Shown: piece by piece, positions 1 through 9,900 of the stretch | Layout: each line of letters begins with the position of its first letter | Position numbering within the stretch: position 1 is the first letter of the stretch | From: CAZKHG01 sp964552655 | GTDB lineage: Bacteria; Bacteroidota; Bacteroidia; Bacteroidales; Tenuifilaceae | Reading direction: 5' to 3' | Assembly: GCA_964552655.1 (NCBI GenBank) | Contig: CAZKHG010000039.1 | Span: 1-34,642, forward strand | Length of the DNA: 34,642 nucleotides | Program-made: the position numbers and the translations under genes | Notes under the pieces: generated by a model | Told to the model about the DNA's origin: nothing | Seen by the model: only the letters and a program-made list of their open reading frames with translations | The model's database searches: none

Positions 1-139
1 TGGGTGTTGAAAATGCTGCACCATAGTAAGCCGGGTCCCTGTAAAATATCAATTTACCATATTGTATCGTATCAAATTGTGCATAAGAAATGGACGCAAC
101 AAATAGAAAAAACACAAAGGTTAACTTAGATTTCATCAT
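1..139 (-). CDS. N-terminal part of a secreted protein of unknown function (cut by window edge)
   Basis: Only the first 46 codons lie in the window; the frame is open at base 1. Two adjacent ATG codons (137-139 and 134-136) can start it. The product begins MMKSKLTF, then a hydrophobic phenylalanine-rich stretch (VFFLFVASIS) ending YAQ, which reads as a Sec signal peptide cleaved near residue 21. The mature start has several aromatic residues (FDTIQYGKLIFYRDPAYYG). No family is recognisable from so little. The signal peptide and the local abundance of exported proteins suggest an envelope or surface protein. Confidence 0.6.
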   Translation of the reverse strand, partial: MMKSKLTFVFFLFVASISYAQFDTIQYGKLIFYRDPAYYGAAFSTP

Positions 140-336
140 AGTATGTTTTTAATTATCGAATTTTAAATTGTTTTTCATCCTTTTTAAACACGAAATTACA
201 TAGAGTAAATTTATTCTGACCCGTTGGTGAAATATTCATAATAAGATGGAAGTTTCATAATAAAAAAGTGTAACAACAAATTTAATTTTTTAATTGTGAA
301 CAACAAGGAAAATTTCATGGTGGGATAAAAGAAGTA

Positions 337-909
337 CTATTTAATCCTGCACTTTCTGGCTTCTTTAAAAAAGCTTGTCCACAAATCTGAATTTTCAGTA
401 CATGCAGACATTTTTTTATCCATTTCATTTTTAAAACGCTGATAAGTTTGAGTGTTGCTCATCTCAATCCCAACAAAATTTGTCCATTTCACAACATTGA
501 TATCAACATCGTTCCCATTGAGAGTTCTAAAAAAAACACAGGGGTTTTTCTCAATATAAAGAAGACTGTTTTTAGCCAATTTCTCATTAAAATCACCTTC
601 GTAGAGATCGATTATGGTATTGAAAAGATAGAAATAGAATGGGCGGGTTTGGCCGTTAGAGGTTAAGACGCTATCAATAAAACTGCAATTCTTCAAATCG
701 TGAGATAATACTAAGTCGCCCTTGTAAAATGATTTTGCAGCATTGTCTATGCCGGGGTGATTTAAATAAAAAGAAATTGGTTGCCCATCTAAATAATTAA
801 CCTTTTTTTTGTTAGCAATACTATTAATTATCTGATTACCATTATTTTTAAATCCTGTGGGTAATAAAAAAACGGCAATTACTACAACTGTTTTCAGGAG
901 ACGATTCAT
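337..909 (-). CDS. Hypothetical exported or membrane-anchored protein, 190 aa
   Basis: I do not recognise this protein. It starts at an ATG (907-909) with MNRLLK followed by a hydrophobic segment (about residues 6-18, TVVVIAVFLLPTG) without a clear lipobox, so it is either a signal peptide or an N-terminal anchor. The rest is soluble-looking, rich in Asn, Lys and Phe, with four cysteines (segments KNCSF, NPCVFF, SACTEN, RKCRIK), which would suit disulfides outside the cytoplasm. It is a single-gene unit on the minus strand, with a TAnnTTTG box 20 bases upstream. No catalytic motif is visible. Confidence 0.65.
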   Translation of the reverse strand: MNRLLKTVVVIAVFLLPTGFKNNGNQIINSIANKKKVNYLDGQPISFYLNHPGIDNAAKSFYKGDLVLSHDLKNCSFIDSVLTSNGQTRPFYFYLFNTIIDLYEGDFNEKLAKNSLLYIEKNPCVFFRTLNGNDVDINVVKWTNFVGIEMSNTQTYQRFKNEMDKKMSACTENSDLWTSFFKEARKCRIK

Positions 910-928
910 GTTAATACCAAAAATTGCT

Positions 929-936
929 CAAAAATA
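929..936 (-). promoter_or_regulatory. Putative -7 box TATTTTTG for the 190-aa protein gene
   Basis: On the minus strand the bases read TATTTTTG, matching the Bacteroidota -7 consensus TAnnTTTG, about 20 bases upstream of the ATG at 909. A TTTG lies 14 bases further upstream, closer than the usual -33 spacing, so the upstream half is not well supported. Confidence 0.4.
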
Positions 937-1110
937 GAAAAACTATAACTCAAACTGGCCATAGGTTAAATCCTTTTGAAATGATCATAGCAATAGAACC
1001 CTAAATTTCGAAACGAAGAGAAAAATTACTTAAATTAACGAGATTTCAATACTTTGCCAGAAGCTCTAAATCTGGTAGAAGTCTTAGTGGGCAAAAAAAT
1101 TAAATGTATG

Positions 1111-2094
1111 TTACTCTAAAAATTTCTTAAAATCAGAGTATTTAAAGCTTTTCAGGATTTGGGCCAGCTTGATTGCCTGTGGAGTTGAGTACTCGTCGGT
1201 AAAAAAGTATTCCCCGTTTTCCATTTGCTGAATATTACTACACTCCAAAATTATCAGCTGAATTGCAGTTCTCGGTTTCGATTTATCAAAGTAATCCTTG
1301 TTCAATTTTGTTATTGCTCTTGCTCCTTCGAGCTGATATGGGCACCCACCAAATTTATCGCCCTGGTAAGCCGGACTATTAAGTTCCTTTGGTGTCATCG
1401 TTGCCATCTCCCCTTTAACCTTGTCAATCAGCATCTGGTCTGCCCAGTCACCAGTACCATCGTTTAACTTCTTCTGGTGCTTGCTGATTAGCGCTTCGTT
1501 ATACTCTTTCACTGTAACTGATACCCACAAGGGTTTACCGTTTGTAATGGTAATTATTCCATTGTTGTAAATGTTGCAGCCATCAAGCTCTCCTATTTTA
1601 TATGGCTCAAAGTTCAAAAACATCCCATCTTTATCAAATACCTCTTCTCCCATTATATAACCATTAAAAATCAATTCAAGTTTATTGAAGTAAATAGTAA
1701 AACCATAGACACATTCAGCGCATTTCCATACAGGCTGTCCCTTTTCATCCTGAAACCAAGGGTAAATATTAGCAACTAACCTAAAGTATAATAGGTTGCA
1801 CCATTTTGAATACTGTCCAACGTCTGGTATTTCTGATATTAACCTAACCTCAAAACCAGTAACATCTGTAAGGGTTTTATAGGTTTGTAAGTACCTGGCA
1901 AAATTCTCAGTTTTCTTTTTAATGTCCTGTTCCTCCTGCGGTGAATACTTCTGAGGAAAATCGTAATCGTACTTTTGATGTACATAAGTAACAGCTCCTG
2001 GGTGATTTTTCAGGTAACCATCTTCCTGGGCATTTGCCGCTGATAATCCAATTATTACCAATAAACTAATAAAAGAGAAAACTGATGATTTCAT
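1111..2094 (-). CDS. Hypothetical secreted protein, 327 aa
   Basis: Unrecognised protein. The frame can be extended to a TTG at 2103, but the ATG at 2094 gives a clean signal peptide (MKSSVF, then a hydrophobic core, ending SAANA before QEDG), so I place the start there. The mature part is hydrophilic with scattered cysteines, including a CAEC pair near residue 124. That pair could bind metal or form a disulfide, but its surroundings match no family I know. It is transcribed away from the DUF2807 gene; the 120 bases between the two starts show no clear TAnnTTTG box. Location periplasmic or surface by inference. Confidence 0.65.
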   Translation of the reverse strand: MKSSVFSFISLLVIIGLSAANAQEDGYLKNHPGAVTYVHQKYDYDFPQKYSPQEEQDIKKKTENFARYLQTYKTLTDVTGFEVRLISEIPDVGQYSKWCNLLYFRLVANIYPWFQDEKGQPVWKCAECVYGFTIYFNKLELIFNGYIMGEEVFDKDGMFLNFEPYKIGELDGCNIYNNGIITITNGKPLWVSVTVKEYNEALISKHQKKLNDGTGDWADQMLIDKVKGEMATMTPKELNSPAYQGDKFGGCPYQLEGARAITKLNKDYFDKSKPRTAIQLIILECSNIQQMENGEYFFTDEYSTPQAIKLAQILKSFKYSDFKKFLE

Positions 2095-2214
2095 AAACTT
2101 CAAATTTTTCCTGACAAGTTACTCCAGATTAGCCAATTAAACATAAAACTTGAAAAAAATTATACCCGGATGCATCATTTTTCTTGAAAAACCGTCTTTT
2201 TTTTAAAAAATACT

Positions 2215-2913
2215 ATGAAAAATACAACTATGAAAAATTCATTCTTTATGATGCTATGGACATTAGTATTTGTTACTCTATCAAATCTCTCTATTGCCCA
2301 ACCAATTAAACAGGATATTACCGGGGTTAACAGGGTTGAACTGAACTTAGCCTGTGAAGTAATCTTATTACAGGGTGATAAATCATCATTAGTTATCTCT
2401 GGCGATAATGAAGATTTAGAGGATGTTAAGGTTAGAATAAGTGGTAATAAACTTGAAGTTAACAACAAAAGACACCACCAGCACAAAGAGGATATTAAAA
2501 TAAACCTAACCGTTACAGACTTAAATGAATTATCCTTAAGTGGTGTTGTGGATATTCAAACTCCGGAAACGGTAAAATTTACTGATTTCAGGATAGAGGC
2601 GAGCGGGGTTGCTGAAATTGATTTTAAGTTGCAGTCAACAAAAGTTAATATTGATGCAAGTGGGGTTTTAACGGCTAGAATAACTGGTGATACAAAAGAT
2701 CTTGATGTTGAAATAAGCGGTGTCGGCAAGTTAAATGCATCGGAATTCAAGTCGGAAAACTGTCAGGTTGATGTTAGCGGTGTTGCAAAAGCCAGCGTTT
2801 ACGCTTTAGAGAAACTGGATGCATCGGTTTCGGGAATGGGAAGAATTACCTATTGCGGCAGACCAATTATTAATAAAAACACTTCCGGGTTTGGTTCGAT
2901 AAGCAGGTTGTGA
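2215..2913 (+). CDS. DUF2807 / GIN-domain secreted beta-helix protein, 232 aa
   Basis: It resembles the DUF2807 family (putative auto-transporter adhesin, head GIN domain), common in Bacteroidota. A signal peptide ends SIAQ near residue 29; an internal ATG at 2230 (Met6) is an equally good start. After the opening strands (ITGVNRVELNLACEV), the protein carries seven Ser-Gly turns at about residues 109, 130, 149, 168, 188, 206 and 224, followed by Val, Met or Phe. This 18-21 residue period is what stacked rungs of a beta-solenoid would give. It has no catalytic residues. The biochemical role of this family is not established; cell-envelope location is inferred. Confidence 0.8.
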   Translation: MKNTTMKNSFFMMLWTLVFVTLSNLSIAQPIKQDITGVNRVELNLACEVILLQGDKSSLVISGDNEDLEDVKVRISGNKLEVNNKRHHQHKEDIKINLTVTDLNELSLSGVVDIQTPETVKFTDFRIEASGVAEIDFKLQSTKVNIDASGVLTARITGDTKDLDVEISGVGKLNASEFKSENCQVDVSGVAKASVYALEKLDASVSGMGRITYCGRPIINKNTSGFGSISRL

Positions 2914-3140
2914 ACAATTAAAAATTAAATTATCTTAATCACATAAGCTGCTAAGAAAACACAAAAAACACCAGTGTCTTTCAAAAATACTTTGTGATAG
3001 TTGCACCAGATTTTGTGGACATTGTCGTTACTCAATATTAACAATTCCATTCCGAGTATTTTATCATTCTTGAAGAATACTACCTTATCCTTAATTCTTT
3101 TTCATCCTTCATTTTCTGCAACAAATTCTCAATTATCAAT

Positions 3141-3148
3141 TATCTTTG
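3141..3148 (+). promoter_or_regulatory. Putative -7 box TATCTTTG for leuS
   Basis: TATCTTTG matches TAnnTTTG and ends 35 bases before the leuS ATG, giving an expected leader of roughly 28 bases. No TTG is seen at the expected -33 spacing. The rest of the 270-base gap (2914-3183) holds only AT-rich sequence and a 13-base palindrome at 3066-3078. I see no T-box leader. Confidence 0.45.
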
Positions 3149-3183
3149 CCCGCTGAAAATAAAAGGTATTAAATCAACGGATT

Positions 3184-5967
3184 ATGGATTACAATTTCAG
3201 CGAGATTGAGAGCAAATGGCAGGAATACTGGAAGAAGAATAAAACCTACAAGGTGGATATTGACCATTCACGTCCAAAATACTATGTGCTCGATATGTTC
3301 CCCTACCCTTCCGGGGCCGGGTTGCATGTTGGGCATCCCCTGGGATACATTGCATCAGATATTTACACTCGCTATAAGCGCTTACAAGGGTTTAATGTTT
3401 TGCACCCGATGGGTTACGATGCGTTTGGCTTACCCGCAGAACAGTATGCAATTCAGACCGGACAACACCCGGCAATTACAACCGAAAACAATATTAAAAG
3501 GTATCGTGAACAGTTGGATAAAATTGGTTTCAGTTACGATTGGGATAGAGAAGTTCGCACCTGTGATCCAAAGTATTACCAATGGACACAATGGGCTTTT
3601 ATACAAATGTTTAAGCACTGGTACAATAATACCACCCAGAAAGCTGAACCTATTGAGACTTTAACAACTGAATTCGAAAAGAACGGTAACTTAAAGGTTA
3701 ATGCTGCTTGCAGCGAAGTGAAATCATTCACTGCCCTGGATTGGAAATCAATGGGTGAAAAAGAGCAACAGGAAATTTTACTCTCATACCGTTTGGCTTA
3801 CCTTGCAGATGTTATGGTTAACTGGTGTCCTGCACTTGGAACCGTTCTGGCAAATGATGAGGTAAAAGAGGGGTTATCTGTTCGTGGTGGCCATCCAGTT
3901 GAGCAGCGTAAAATGCGGCAGTGGTGCCTGCGGATATCTGCTTATGCAAAAAGGTTACTGGATGATTTGGAAATAATAGATTGGACCGATTCATTAAAAG
4001 ATATTCAACGTAACTGGATTGGTCGTTCGGAAGGAGCCGAGGTATTTTTCAAGATTGATAATTCCGAAAGAAAGATTTTAATCTTTACCACCAGGCCAGA
4101 TACCATTTACGGGGCAACCTTTATGGTGCTTGCCCCGGAAAGCGAACTGGCTGAAGAGCTTACCACTCCCGAATACCGCGAAGCGGTTGAAACCTACAAA
4201 AGGGAAGTAAAAAAACACACCGAGCGTGAACGTATGGCTGAAACTAAAAGGGTTACCGGTCAGTTCTCAGGTAGCTATGCAATCAACCCGTTTACAAATG
4301 AACGAATCCCCATTTGGATTAGCGAATATGTTCTGGCGGGTTATGGAACTGGCGCAATTATGGCAGTTCCCGCACACGATAGCCGTGACTTTTTATTTGC
4401 AAAAACTTTCAACCTACCAATCGTTCAAACAGTGATCAGATCTGGGGAACAACCTTCTGACACTTCCAGCTGGTTAGAATCGTATGATGCAAAAGAGGGC
4501 ATTGTAATCAACAGCGGAATAATTAATGGGCTGGAAGTTAAGGAGGCAATTTCTAAAATCAACGATATTATTGAATCACGTGGATTGGGTAACAGAAAGA
4601 TTAACTATAGGTTACGCGATGCCATTTTTAGCCGCCAGCGCTATTGGGGTGAACCTTTCCCTATTTATTACAAGAATGGCATACCATATCCATTAGATGA
4701 AAACCAACTCCCTTTGGAACTCCCTGAGGTTGATGCATTTCTTCCAACAGAGAAAGGAGAACCACCGCTTGGGAGGGCTAAAAATTGGCAAACTCCCGAA
4801 GGTTACCATTACGAAATGAGCACTATGCCAGGTTTCGCCGGATCATCAGCATACTATCTCCGGTATATGGATCCTCATAACAACAAAGGGCTTGTTTCAA
4901 AAGAGGCAAATGAGTACTGGGAAAATGTTGATTTGTATATCGGTGGTACAGAGCATGCTGTAGGTCACCTCGTTTACTCAAGGTTTTGGAATAAGTTTTT
5001 GTTTGATACCGGTTATGTTTGCAAAAACGAGCCATTTAAAAAGCTGATCAATCAGGGGATGATTCAGGGTCGTTCAAATTTTGTTTACCGGGTAAAAAAT
5101 TCAAACACCTTTGTATCCCTTAACCTGAAAGAGAATTATGATGTTACCCCTATTCATGTTGATGTAAATATCGTTGAAAATGATCATCTGGATATTGAGA
5201 AGTTTAAGCAATGGCGACCAGAATTGCAGGATGCAGAATTTATCCTTGAGGATGGCAAATATGTTTGTGGCTGGGCTGTTGAAAAGATGAGTAAAAGCAT
5301 GTGGAATGTTGTAAATCCTGATTTGATTGTTGAAAAATACGGTGCCGATACCCTGCGCATGTACGAAATGTTTTTAGGCCCTTTGGAGCAAAGCAAACCC
5401 TGGGATACAAATGGCATAGATGGTGTTCATAAATTCTTCCGCCGTTTGTGGAGATTATTCCACGATTACAACAACCAGTTTAAGGTTACCGATGATCAAC
5501 CTACAAAAGAGGAGTTCAAAGTATTGCACAAAACCATCAAAAAAATATCAGATGATATTGAACGGTTCAGCTTCAACACCGGCGTTTCCACATTTATGAT
5601 CTGCGTCAATGAGCTTACCGATTTAAAATGCAACAAAAGGGCAATTCTGGAACCTCTCACAATTTTAATTGCGCCTTACGCTCCACATATAGCAGAAGAG
5701 CTTTGGCATCTTTTGGGACACAACACTACAGTTTGTGATGCCCTGTGGCCAAAATACAAAGAGGAATATCTGATCGAGAGTACGTTTACCTGTCCGGTAT
5801 CTTTTAACGGTAAAATGAGATTTACTCTTGATATCCCTTTAAATCTGTCACAAGCCGAGGTTGAAAAGATAGTACTTTCTTATGCCGGGACAGTAAAATT
5901 CTTAGAGGGAAAACAACCAAAGAAAATTATTGTGGTCCCAAATAAGATTGTGAATATTGTATTATAA
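3184..5967 (+). CDS. leuS: Leucyl-tRNA synthetase (class I)
   Basis: Cytoplasmic enzyme that activates leucine with ATP and charges tRNA-Leu. Class I signatures are intact: HVGH at residues 48-51 (HIGH motif) and KMSKS at 701-705. The CP1 editing domain is present in the middle (TTRPDTIYGATF, followed by GTGAIMAVPAHD with the conserved Asp). At 927 aa it is longer than the roughly 860 aa of E. coli. The extra length lies mainly in a segment before the zinc/CP1 region (about residues 145-200) and one just before KMSKS (about 628-695), both as I remember from other Bacteroidota LeuRS. Its own promoter box lies upstream; the YitT gene follows after 51 bases with no terminator between. Confidence 0.97.
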   Translation: MDYNFSEIESKWQEYWKKNKTYKVDIDHSRPKYYVLDMFPYPSGAGLHVGHPLGYIASDIYTRYKRLQGFNVLHPMGYDAFGLPAEQYAIQTGQHPAITTENNIKRYREQLDKIGFSYDWDREVRTCDPKYYQWTQWAFIQMFKHWYNNTTQKAEPIETLTTEFEKNGNLKVNAACSEVKSFTALDWKSMGEKEQQEILLSYRLAYLADVMVNWCPALGTVLANDEVKEGLSVRGGHPVEQRKMRQWCLRISAYAKRLLDDLEIIDWTDSLKDIQRNWIGRSEGAEVFFKIDNSERKILIFTTRPDTIYGATFMVLAPESELAEELTTPEYREAVETYKREVKKHTERERMAETKRVTGQFSGSYAINPFTNERIPIWISEYVLAGYGTGAIMAVPAHDSRDFLFAKTFNLPIVQTVIRSGEQPSDTSSWLESYDAKEGIVINSGIINGLEVKEAISKINDIIESRGLGNRKINYRLRDAIFSRQRYWGEPFPIYYKNGIPYPLDENQLPLELPEVDAFLPTEKGEPPLGRAKNWQTPEGYHYEMSTMPGFAGSSAYYLRYMDPHNNKGLVSKEANEYWENVDLYIGGTEHAVGHLVYSRFWNKFLFDTGYVCKNEPFKKLINQGMIQGRSNFVYRVKNSNTFVSLNLKENYDVTPIHVDVNIVENDHLDIEKFKQWRPELQDAEFILEDGKYVCGWAVEKMSKSMWNVVNPDLIVEKYGADTLRMYEMFLGPLEQSKPWDTNGIDGVHKFFRRLWRLFHDYNNQFKVTDDQPTKEEFKVLHKTIKKISDDIERFSFNTGVSTFMICVNELTDLKCNKRAILEPLTILIAPYAPHIAEELWHLLGHNTTVCDALWPKYKEEYLIESTFTCPVSFNGKMRFTLDIPLNLSQAEVEKIVLSYAGTVKFLEGKQPKKIIVVPNKIVNIVL

Positions 5968-6018
5968 TGATAAACCTTGCTTAAGACAAAGGTAATATAG
6001 AAATAAAATATTCTATCT

Positions 6019-6897
6019 ATGACCACAAAATCAATCTTAAAAATAATCCGAACCTATGTAATAATTGTATTCGGGTTATTATTATATGCACTTTCCTGGA
6101 CAGCCTTTTTGCTCCCACATAAAATCACCGGTGGTGGTGTTTCGGGTATTGGGGCATTGGTTTACTATGCAACCGGAATACCAATGGGTTATACTTATTT
6201 CCTGATTAATATTGGTTTGATATTGCTTGCCATTAAAATGCTTGGGGCCAGCTTTGGGATCAAAACCATTTTCGGGGTTTCTGTTGGTGCTTTTCTTTTA
6301 ACATTACTTCAATCATTAATCACCACGGCAATAATTGAGGATAAGTTCATGTCAACAATGATTGGTGGGGCTTTGGCCGGTGTGGGTTTGGGTGTGATTT
6401 TCACTCAGGGAGGAAGTACCGGCGGAACAGATATTATTGCCATGATTATTAATAAATACAGGAATATTAGTCCCGGTAGGGTTATCCTTTGGTGTGATGT
6501 TTTTATAATCGGTTCTTCATTCCTGGTTCTGCTTGATCTGGAACCCATAAAACGTATTGAAACCATTGTTTACGGCTATGTGGCAATGGCAATTACTGCC
6601 TATTCTATTGATGCCGTCCTTTCCGGAAGCAGACAATCGGTTCAGGTCTTTGTTTTTTCCAAGAAATATCGGGAAATAGCCGATAGGATTACATCCCAGC
6701 TAAATCGTGGAGTTACAGTGATTGACGGTCAGGGTTGGTACACCAAAGAGAACCAAAAGGTTCTTATTACCCTGGTGAGGAAACATGAATCCAACGATGT
6801 GTATAAAATTATCAAAGAGATAGACGCTGAAGCGTTTATTTCGGTTGCCAGTGTTATGGGGGTTTATGGTCAGGGATTTGAGAGGATCAGAAATTAA
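6019..6897 (+). CDS. YitT family membrane protein (DUF161 + DUF2179), 292 aa
   Basis: Inner-membrane protein of the YitT family. The N-terminal two thirds has five or six hydrophobic helices (first about residues 11-30) with the family's glycine-rich turns, GGGVSGIGAL near residue 38 and TQGGSTGGTD near residue 129. The soluble C-terminal part (about 200-285) is a DUF2179 domain ending SVMGVYGQGF. Length is normal. The family is widespread and often suspected to be a transporter, but no substrate is established. It lies 51 bases after leuS, so co-transcription is likely, and a strong terminator follows. Confidence 0.9.
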   Translation: MTTKSILKIIRTYVIIVFGLLLYALSWTAFLLPHKITGGGVSGIGALVYYATGIPMGYTYFLINIGLILLAIKMLGASFGIKTIFGVSVGAFLLTLLQSLITTAIIEDKFMSTMIGGALAGVGLGVIFTQGGSTGGTDIIAMIINKYRNISPGRVILWCDVFIIGSSFLVLLDLEPIKRIETIVYGYVAMAITAYSIDAVLSGSRQSVQVFVFSKKYREIADRITSQLNRGVTVIDGQGWYTKENQKVLITLVRKHESNDVYKIIKEIDAEAFISVASVMGVYGQGFERIRN

Positions 6898-6918
6898 CAA
6901 GGGATTTAACTAGAAAAT

Positions 6919-6961
6919 AAAGAACCCGTTTCCAAGTTGTAACATTGGAAACGGGTTCTTT
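6919..6961. terminator. Bidirectional intrinsic terminator between convergent genes
   Basis: A perfect 17-bp inverted repeat (arms 6919-6935 and 6945-6961) with a 9-base loop. The arms begin with AAAG and end with CTTT, so each strand gives a GC-containing stem running into U residues. It sits between the convergent YitT-family gene and the 1597-aa surface protein gene and can serve both. Confidence 0.9.
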
Positions 6962-6973
6962 GATACTTTAAGG

Positions 6974-9900
6974 CTATCGCTTAATAAACTTCAACACTTT
7001 GACCTCCTTGTCAATTTCAGCTTTCAGTGTATAATGTCCAATAGGTAAAGTACTAACATCAATTTGGTTGTCAACCAATTGACTTAAAACCACCAACTTG
7101 CCGCTACTATCAAAAATTGATACTTTTATCTTGCGTGATGCATCACCATTGAGGTACAATACATTTGTTACAGGATTAGGGTAAAGTCTTAAACTTTCCG
7201 AAGATATTGGGCTATCAATAGAGGTTAAGGTAACGTCCATGTTATCAGACAAACCTATACACCCATCGATTGTTACCCTAAGTCTGTATAACCCGCTCTG
7301 CAGCACCTGGAAAATGGTTCCGGTGGCCTCGCTGATATCCAAACCATCTTTAATCCACTGGTTTCCTGAGGCGTAATTAGATACCAATTCATACTGAGTG
7401 GTAGTTCCGCTCTGCTTGGTAATAACCGGGAGTGGGTTAACACAAAATTCCTGACTAACTGGAGTTGCAGCAGCATAAGTTGCATTGCCTGGTTGAGTGG
7501 CTGTAACAGTAACCTTTCCAGCGCCTGTCAAATTAAGGGTAACCCCGCTCAATGTTGCAGGTCCGGTTACCTGATATGTAATTGTAAGACCGGAACTAGC
7601 TGTTGCTGTTAAATTAACTACTCCTCCGTTATCCTGCTGATTTGAAATGGGGTTGAAGGTAATGGACTGGCTTAACTTATTAACAGTGAAAGATTGCTGT
7701 ACATTTACCGCCGGGTTGTAATTTTCATTTCCACTCTGACTTGCAGTAATTACAGTAGTCCCAGCGCCAACTATTGTTACAACTTTACCGCTTACAGTTG
7801 CCACAGAAGTATTACTACTGCTGAAAGAAGGATTCAAACCTGAACTAACCGAAACAGACAATGTAAAAGGTGCATCCGTTACAAGTTTATCACTAATAGC
7901 ATCGAATAGAATAGTTTGGTTAGCTTTGTTTACAGTTAATATTTGGTCAACCGGAGTGGCTGCAAAATAGTTTTCATTCCCTGCCTGTGTGGCAGTAATA
8001 GTAGTTGTTCCCGCTCCAACAATGGTAACCGTATTTCCACTGATAGTTGCAACCGCAGGATTGCTACTTGAAAAGGCTACGTTCAACCCGGAACTTGCTG
8101 TGGCTTCTAGAGTAAAAGGTGAATCTCCAAAGGTCTTAACCGGCAATGCTGCAAATGTAATGCTCTGACTTTGCTGAACAATAATCATATTAAAGTTAGC
8201 AGTAAGAACAGTATTTGAGGATGGCATTGTGTAAGTAAAACTGGCCTGGTTGTTCACCACAACGCTTGATTCGTTTGTCCAATTGGAGAACTCATATCCA
8301 CTATTGGCAGTTGCACTAAGTAGAATATTACTTCCTCCTTCATAAGATCCTGAACCAAAAACGTTTCCTGCTCCAGCAGGGTTAACGTTAAGTGAAAGCG
8401 TGTATAGCGGAGCTCCGTCAGGGATAAAGTGCGCAGTAATAGTTACATTCTCCGCAGGCATACTGAATAAATAGGGATTTGCGGAACTTACTACCGTCCC
8501 TCCAACTTGCCAGTTTAAAAATGTGTATCCTGTATTTGGAGATGCCAAGAGTGATACTACATCTCCTAAATTATAAGTTCCGGCACCTGTTGCAGTCCCC
8601 GACAAATCTGGGGTGATATTAATATTTACATTATAGTCAATCAGAGCAAAGTTGGCCGTTAGGGTTACATCATTTGCTGGCATTGTATAAGTAAAGTTGG
8701 CAAGGGAACTTACTATGTTGGAATTTCCATCTGTCCAATTTACAAATGCATACCCTGCATTAGCTGTGGCACTAATTGGTACTTCTGTCCCTGCCTGGTA
8801 CTCATTGCTACCGCTTGTTATTCCGGCTTCCGATGGATTGACATCAAGGTCGAGAACGTATTTTGGTGCTATTACAACCTCAAAATTAGCAATTAGAGCT
8901 GTATTGGAACTTGGCATAGTATAAGTAAAAGTGGCACTTGTGCTTACTATATTTCCCCCGGCATCTGTCCAATTAACAAATGAATACCCTGTATTTGGTA
9001 TCGCTACCAATTGTATATTGCTTCCCGATTCATAGTCACCAGCACCTGTTGCCAAACCTGATCCAGCCGGACTTACATTAAGGGTTAATGTATAAAGTTC
9101 TGTTCCCTGAGCAACAAAATGGGCAGTTATGTTTACATTTTCAGCCGGCATGGAAAATATATAAGGGTTTGCAGAGCTTATAGCAGTGCCAGCAATTTGC
9201 CAGTTCAAAAAGGTATAACCGGTATTTGCTGATGCTAAAAGTGTTACTTCATCTCCAGCATTATATGCACCGGAACCACTTACCGATCCTGATAAACTGG
9301 GCGATACATCGACACTAACATTATAACTTATTAATTCAAAGTTAGCGGTTAGAGTGGCATTGGCTCCGGGCATCGTGTAGCTGAAATTTGCATTGGTGCT
9401 TACCACATTGGCTCCCGCATCAGTCCAATTAATAAAAATGTAGCCCGAATTTGGAGTTGCAGTAATTGAAACTTCTGTCCCTTCCTGGTATTCGCCAGCT
9501 TCGGTTAATACACCTGCACCAGAAGGATTGGTTTCAAGAGTAAGGTTATAAGATGGTGGAGGTTCAACCACAAAATTAGCAGTTAGTGTTGCAGCTGATC
9601 CGGGCATAGTGTAGCTGAAACTAGCATTGGTGCTTACCACATTGGCTCCTGCATCAGTCCAATTAACAAAAATGTAACCTGAATTTGCCATAGCAGCAAT
9701 TGAAACAGATGCTCCTTCTTCATATTCGCCCGATCCGGTTACTGTGCCCCCTTCAACTGGATTGGCAACCAGCATAAGATTATACTTTGGAATAATTGAT
9801 TGGTAGTTTGCAGTTAGCTCAACATCCCTTGCCGGCATTGTAAATGTGGTTGAAAGCGCAAGCGGATTTCCAAGTAAAACGATATCGCTATACGCACCAG

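Noticed and set aside
2175..2486. Minus-strand frame overlapping the start of the DUF2807 gene
   Set aside because: Antisense to a well-supported secreted protein, low-complexity composition, and a terminal run from the poly-T stretch.
2914..3183. T-box or other riboswitch upstream of leuS
   Set aside because: No conserved T-box sequence or terminator/antiterminator pair could be found; only a 13-base palindrome and a promoter box.
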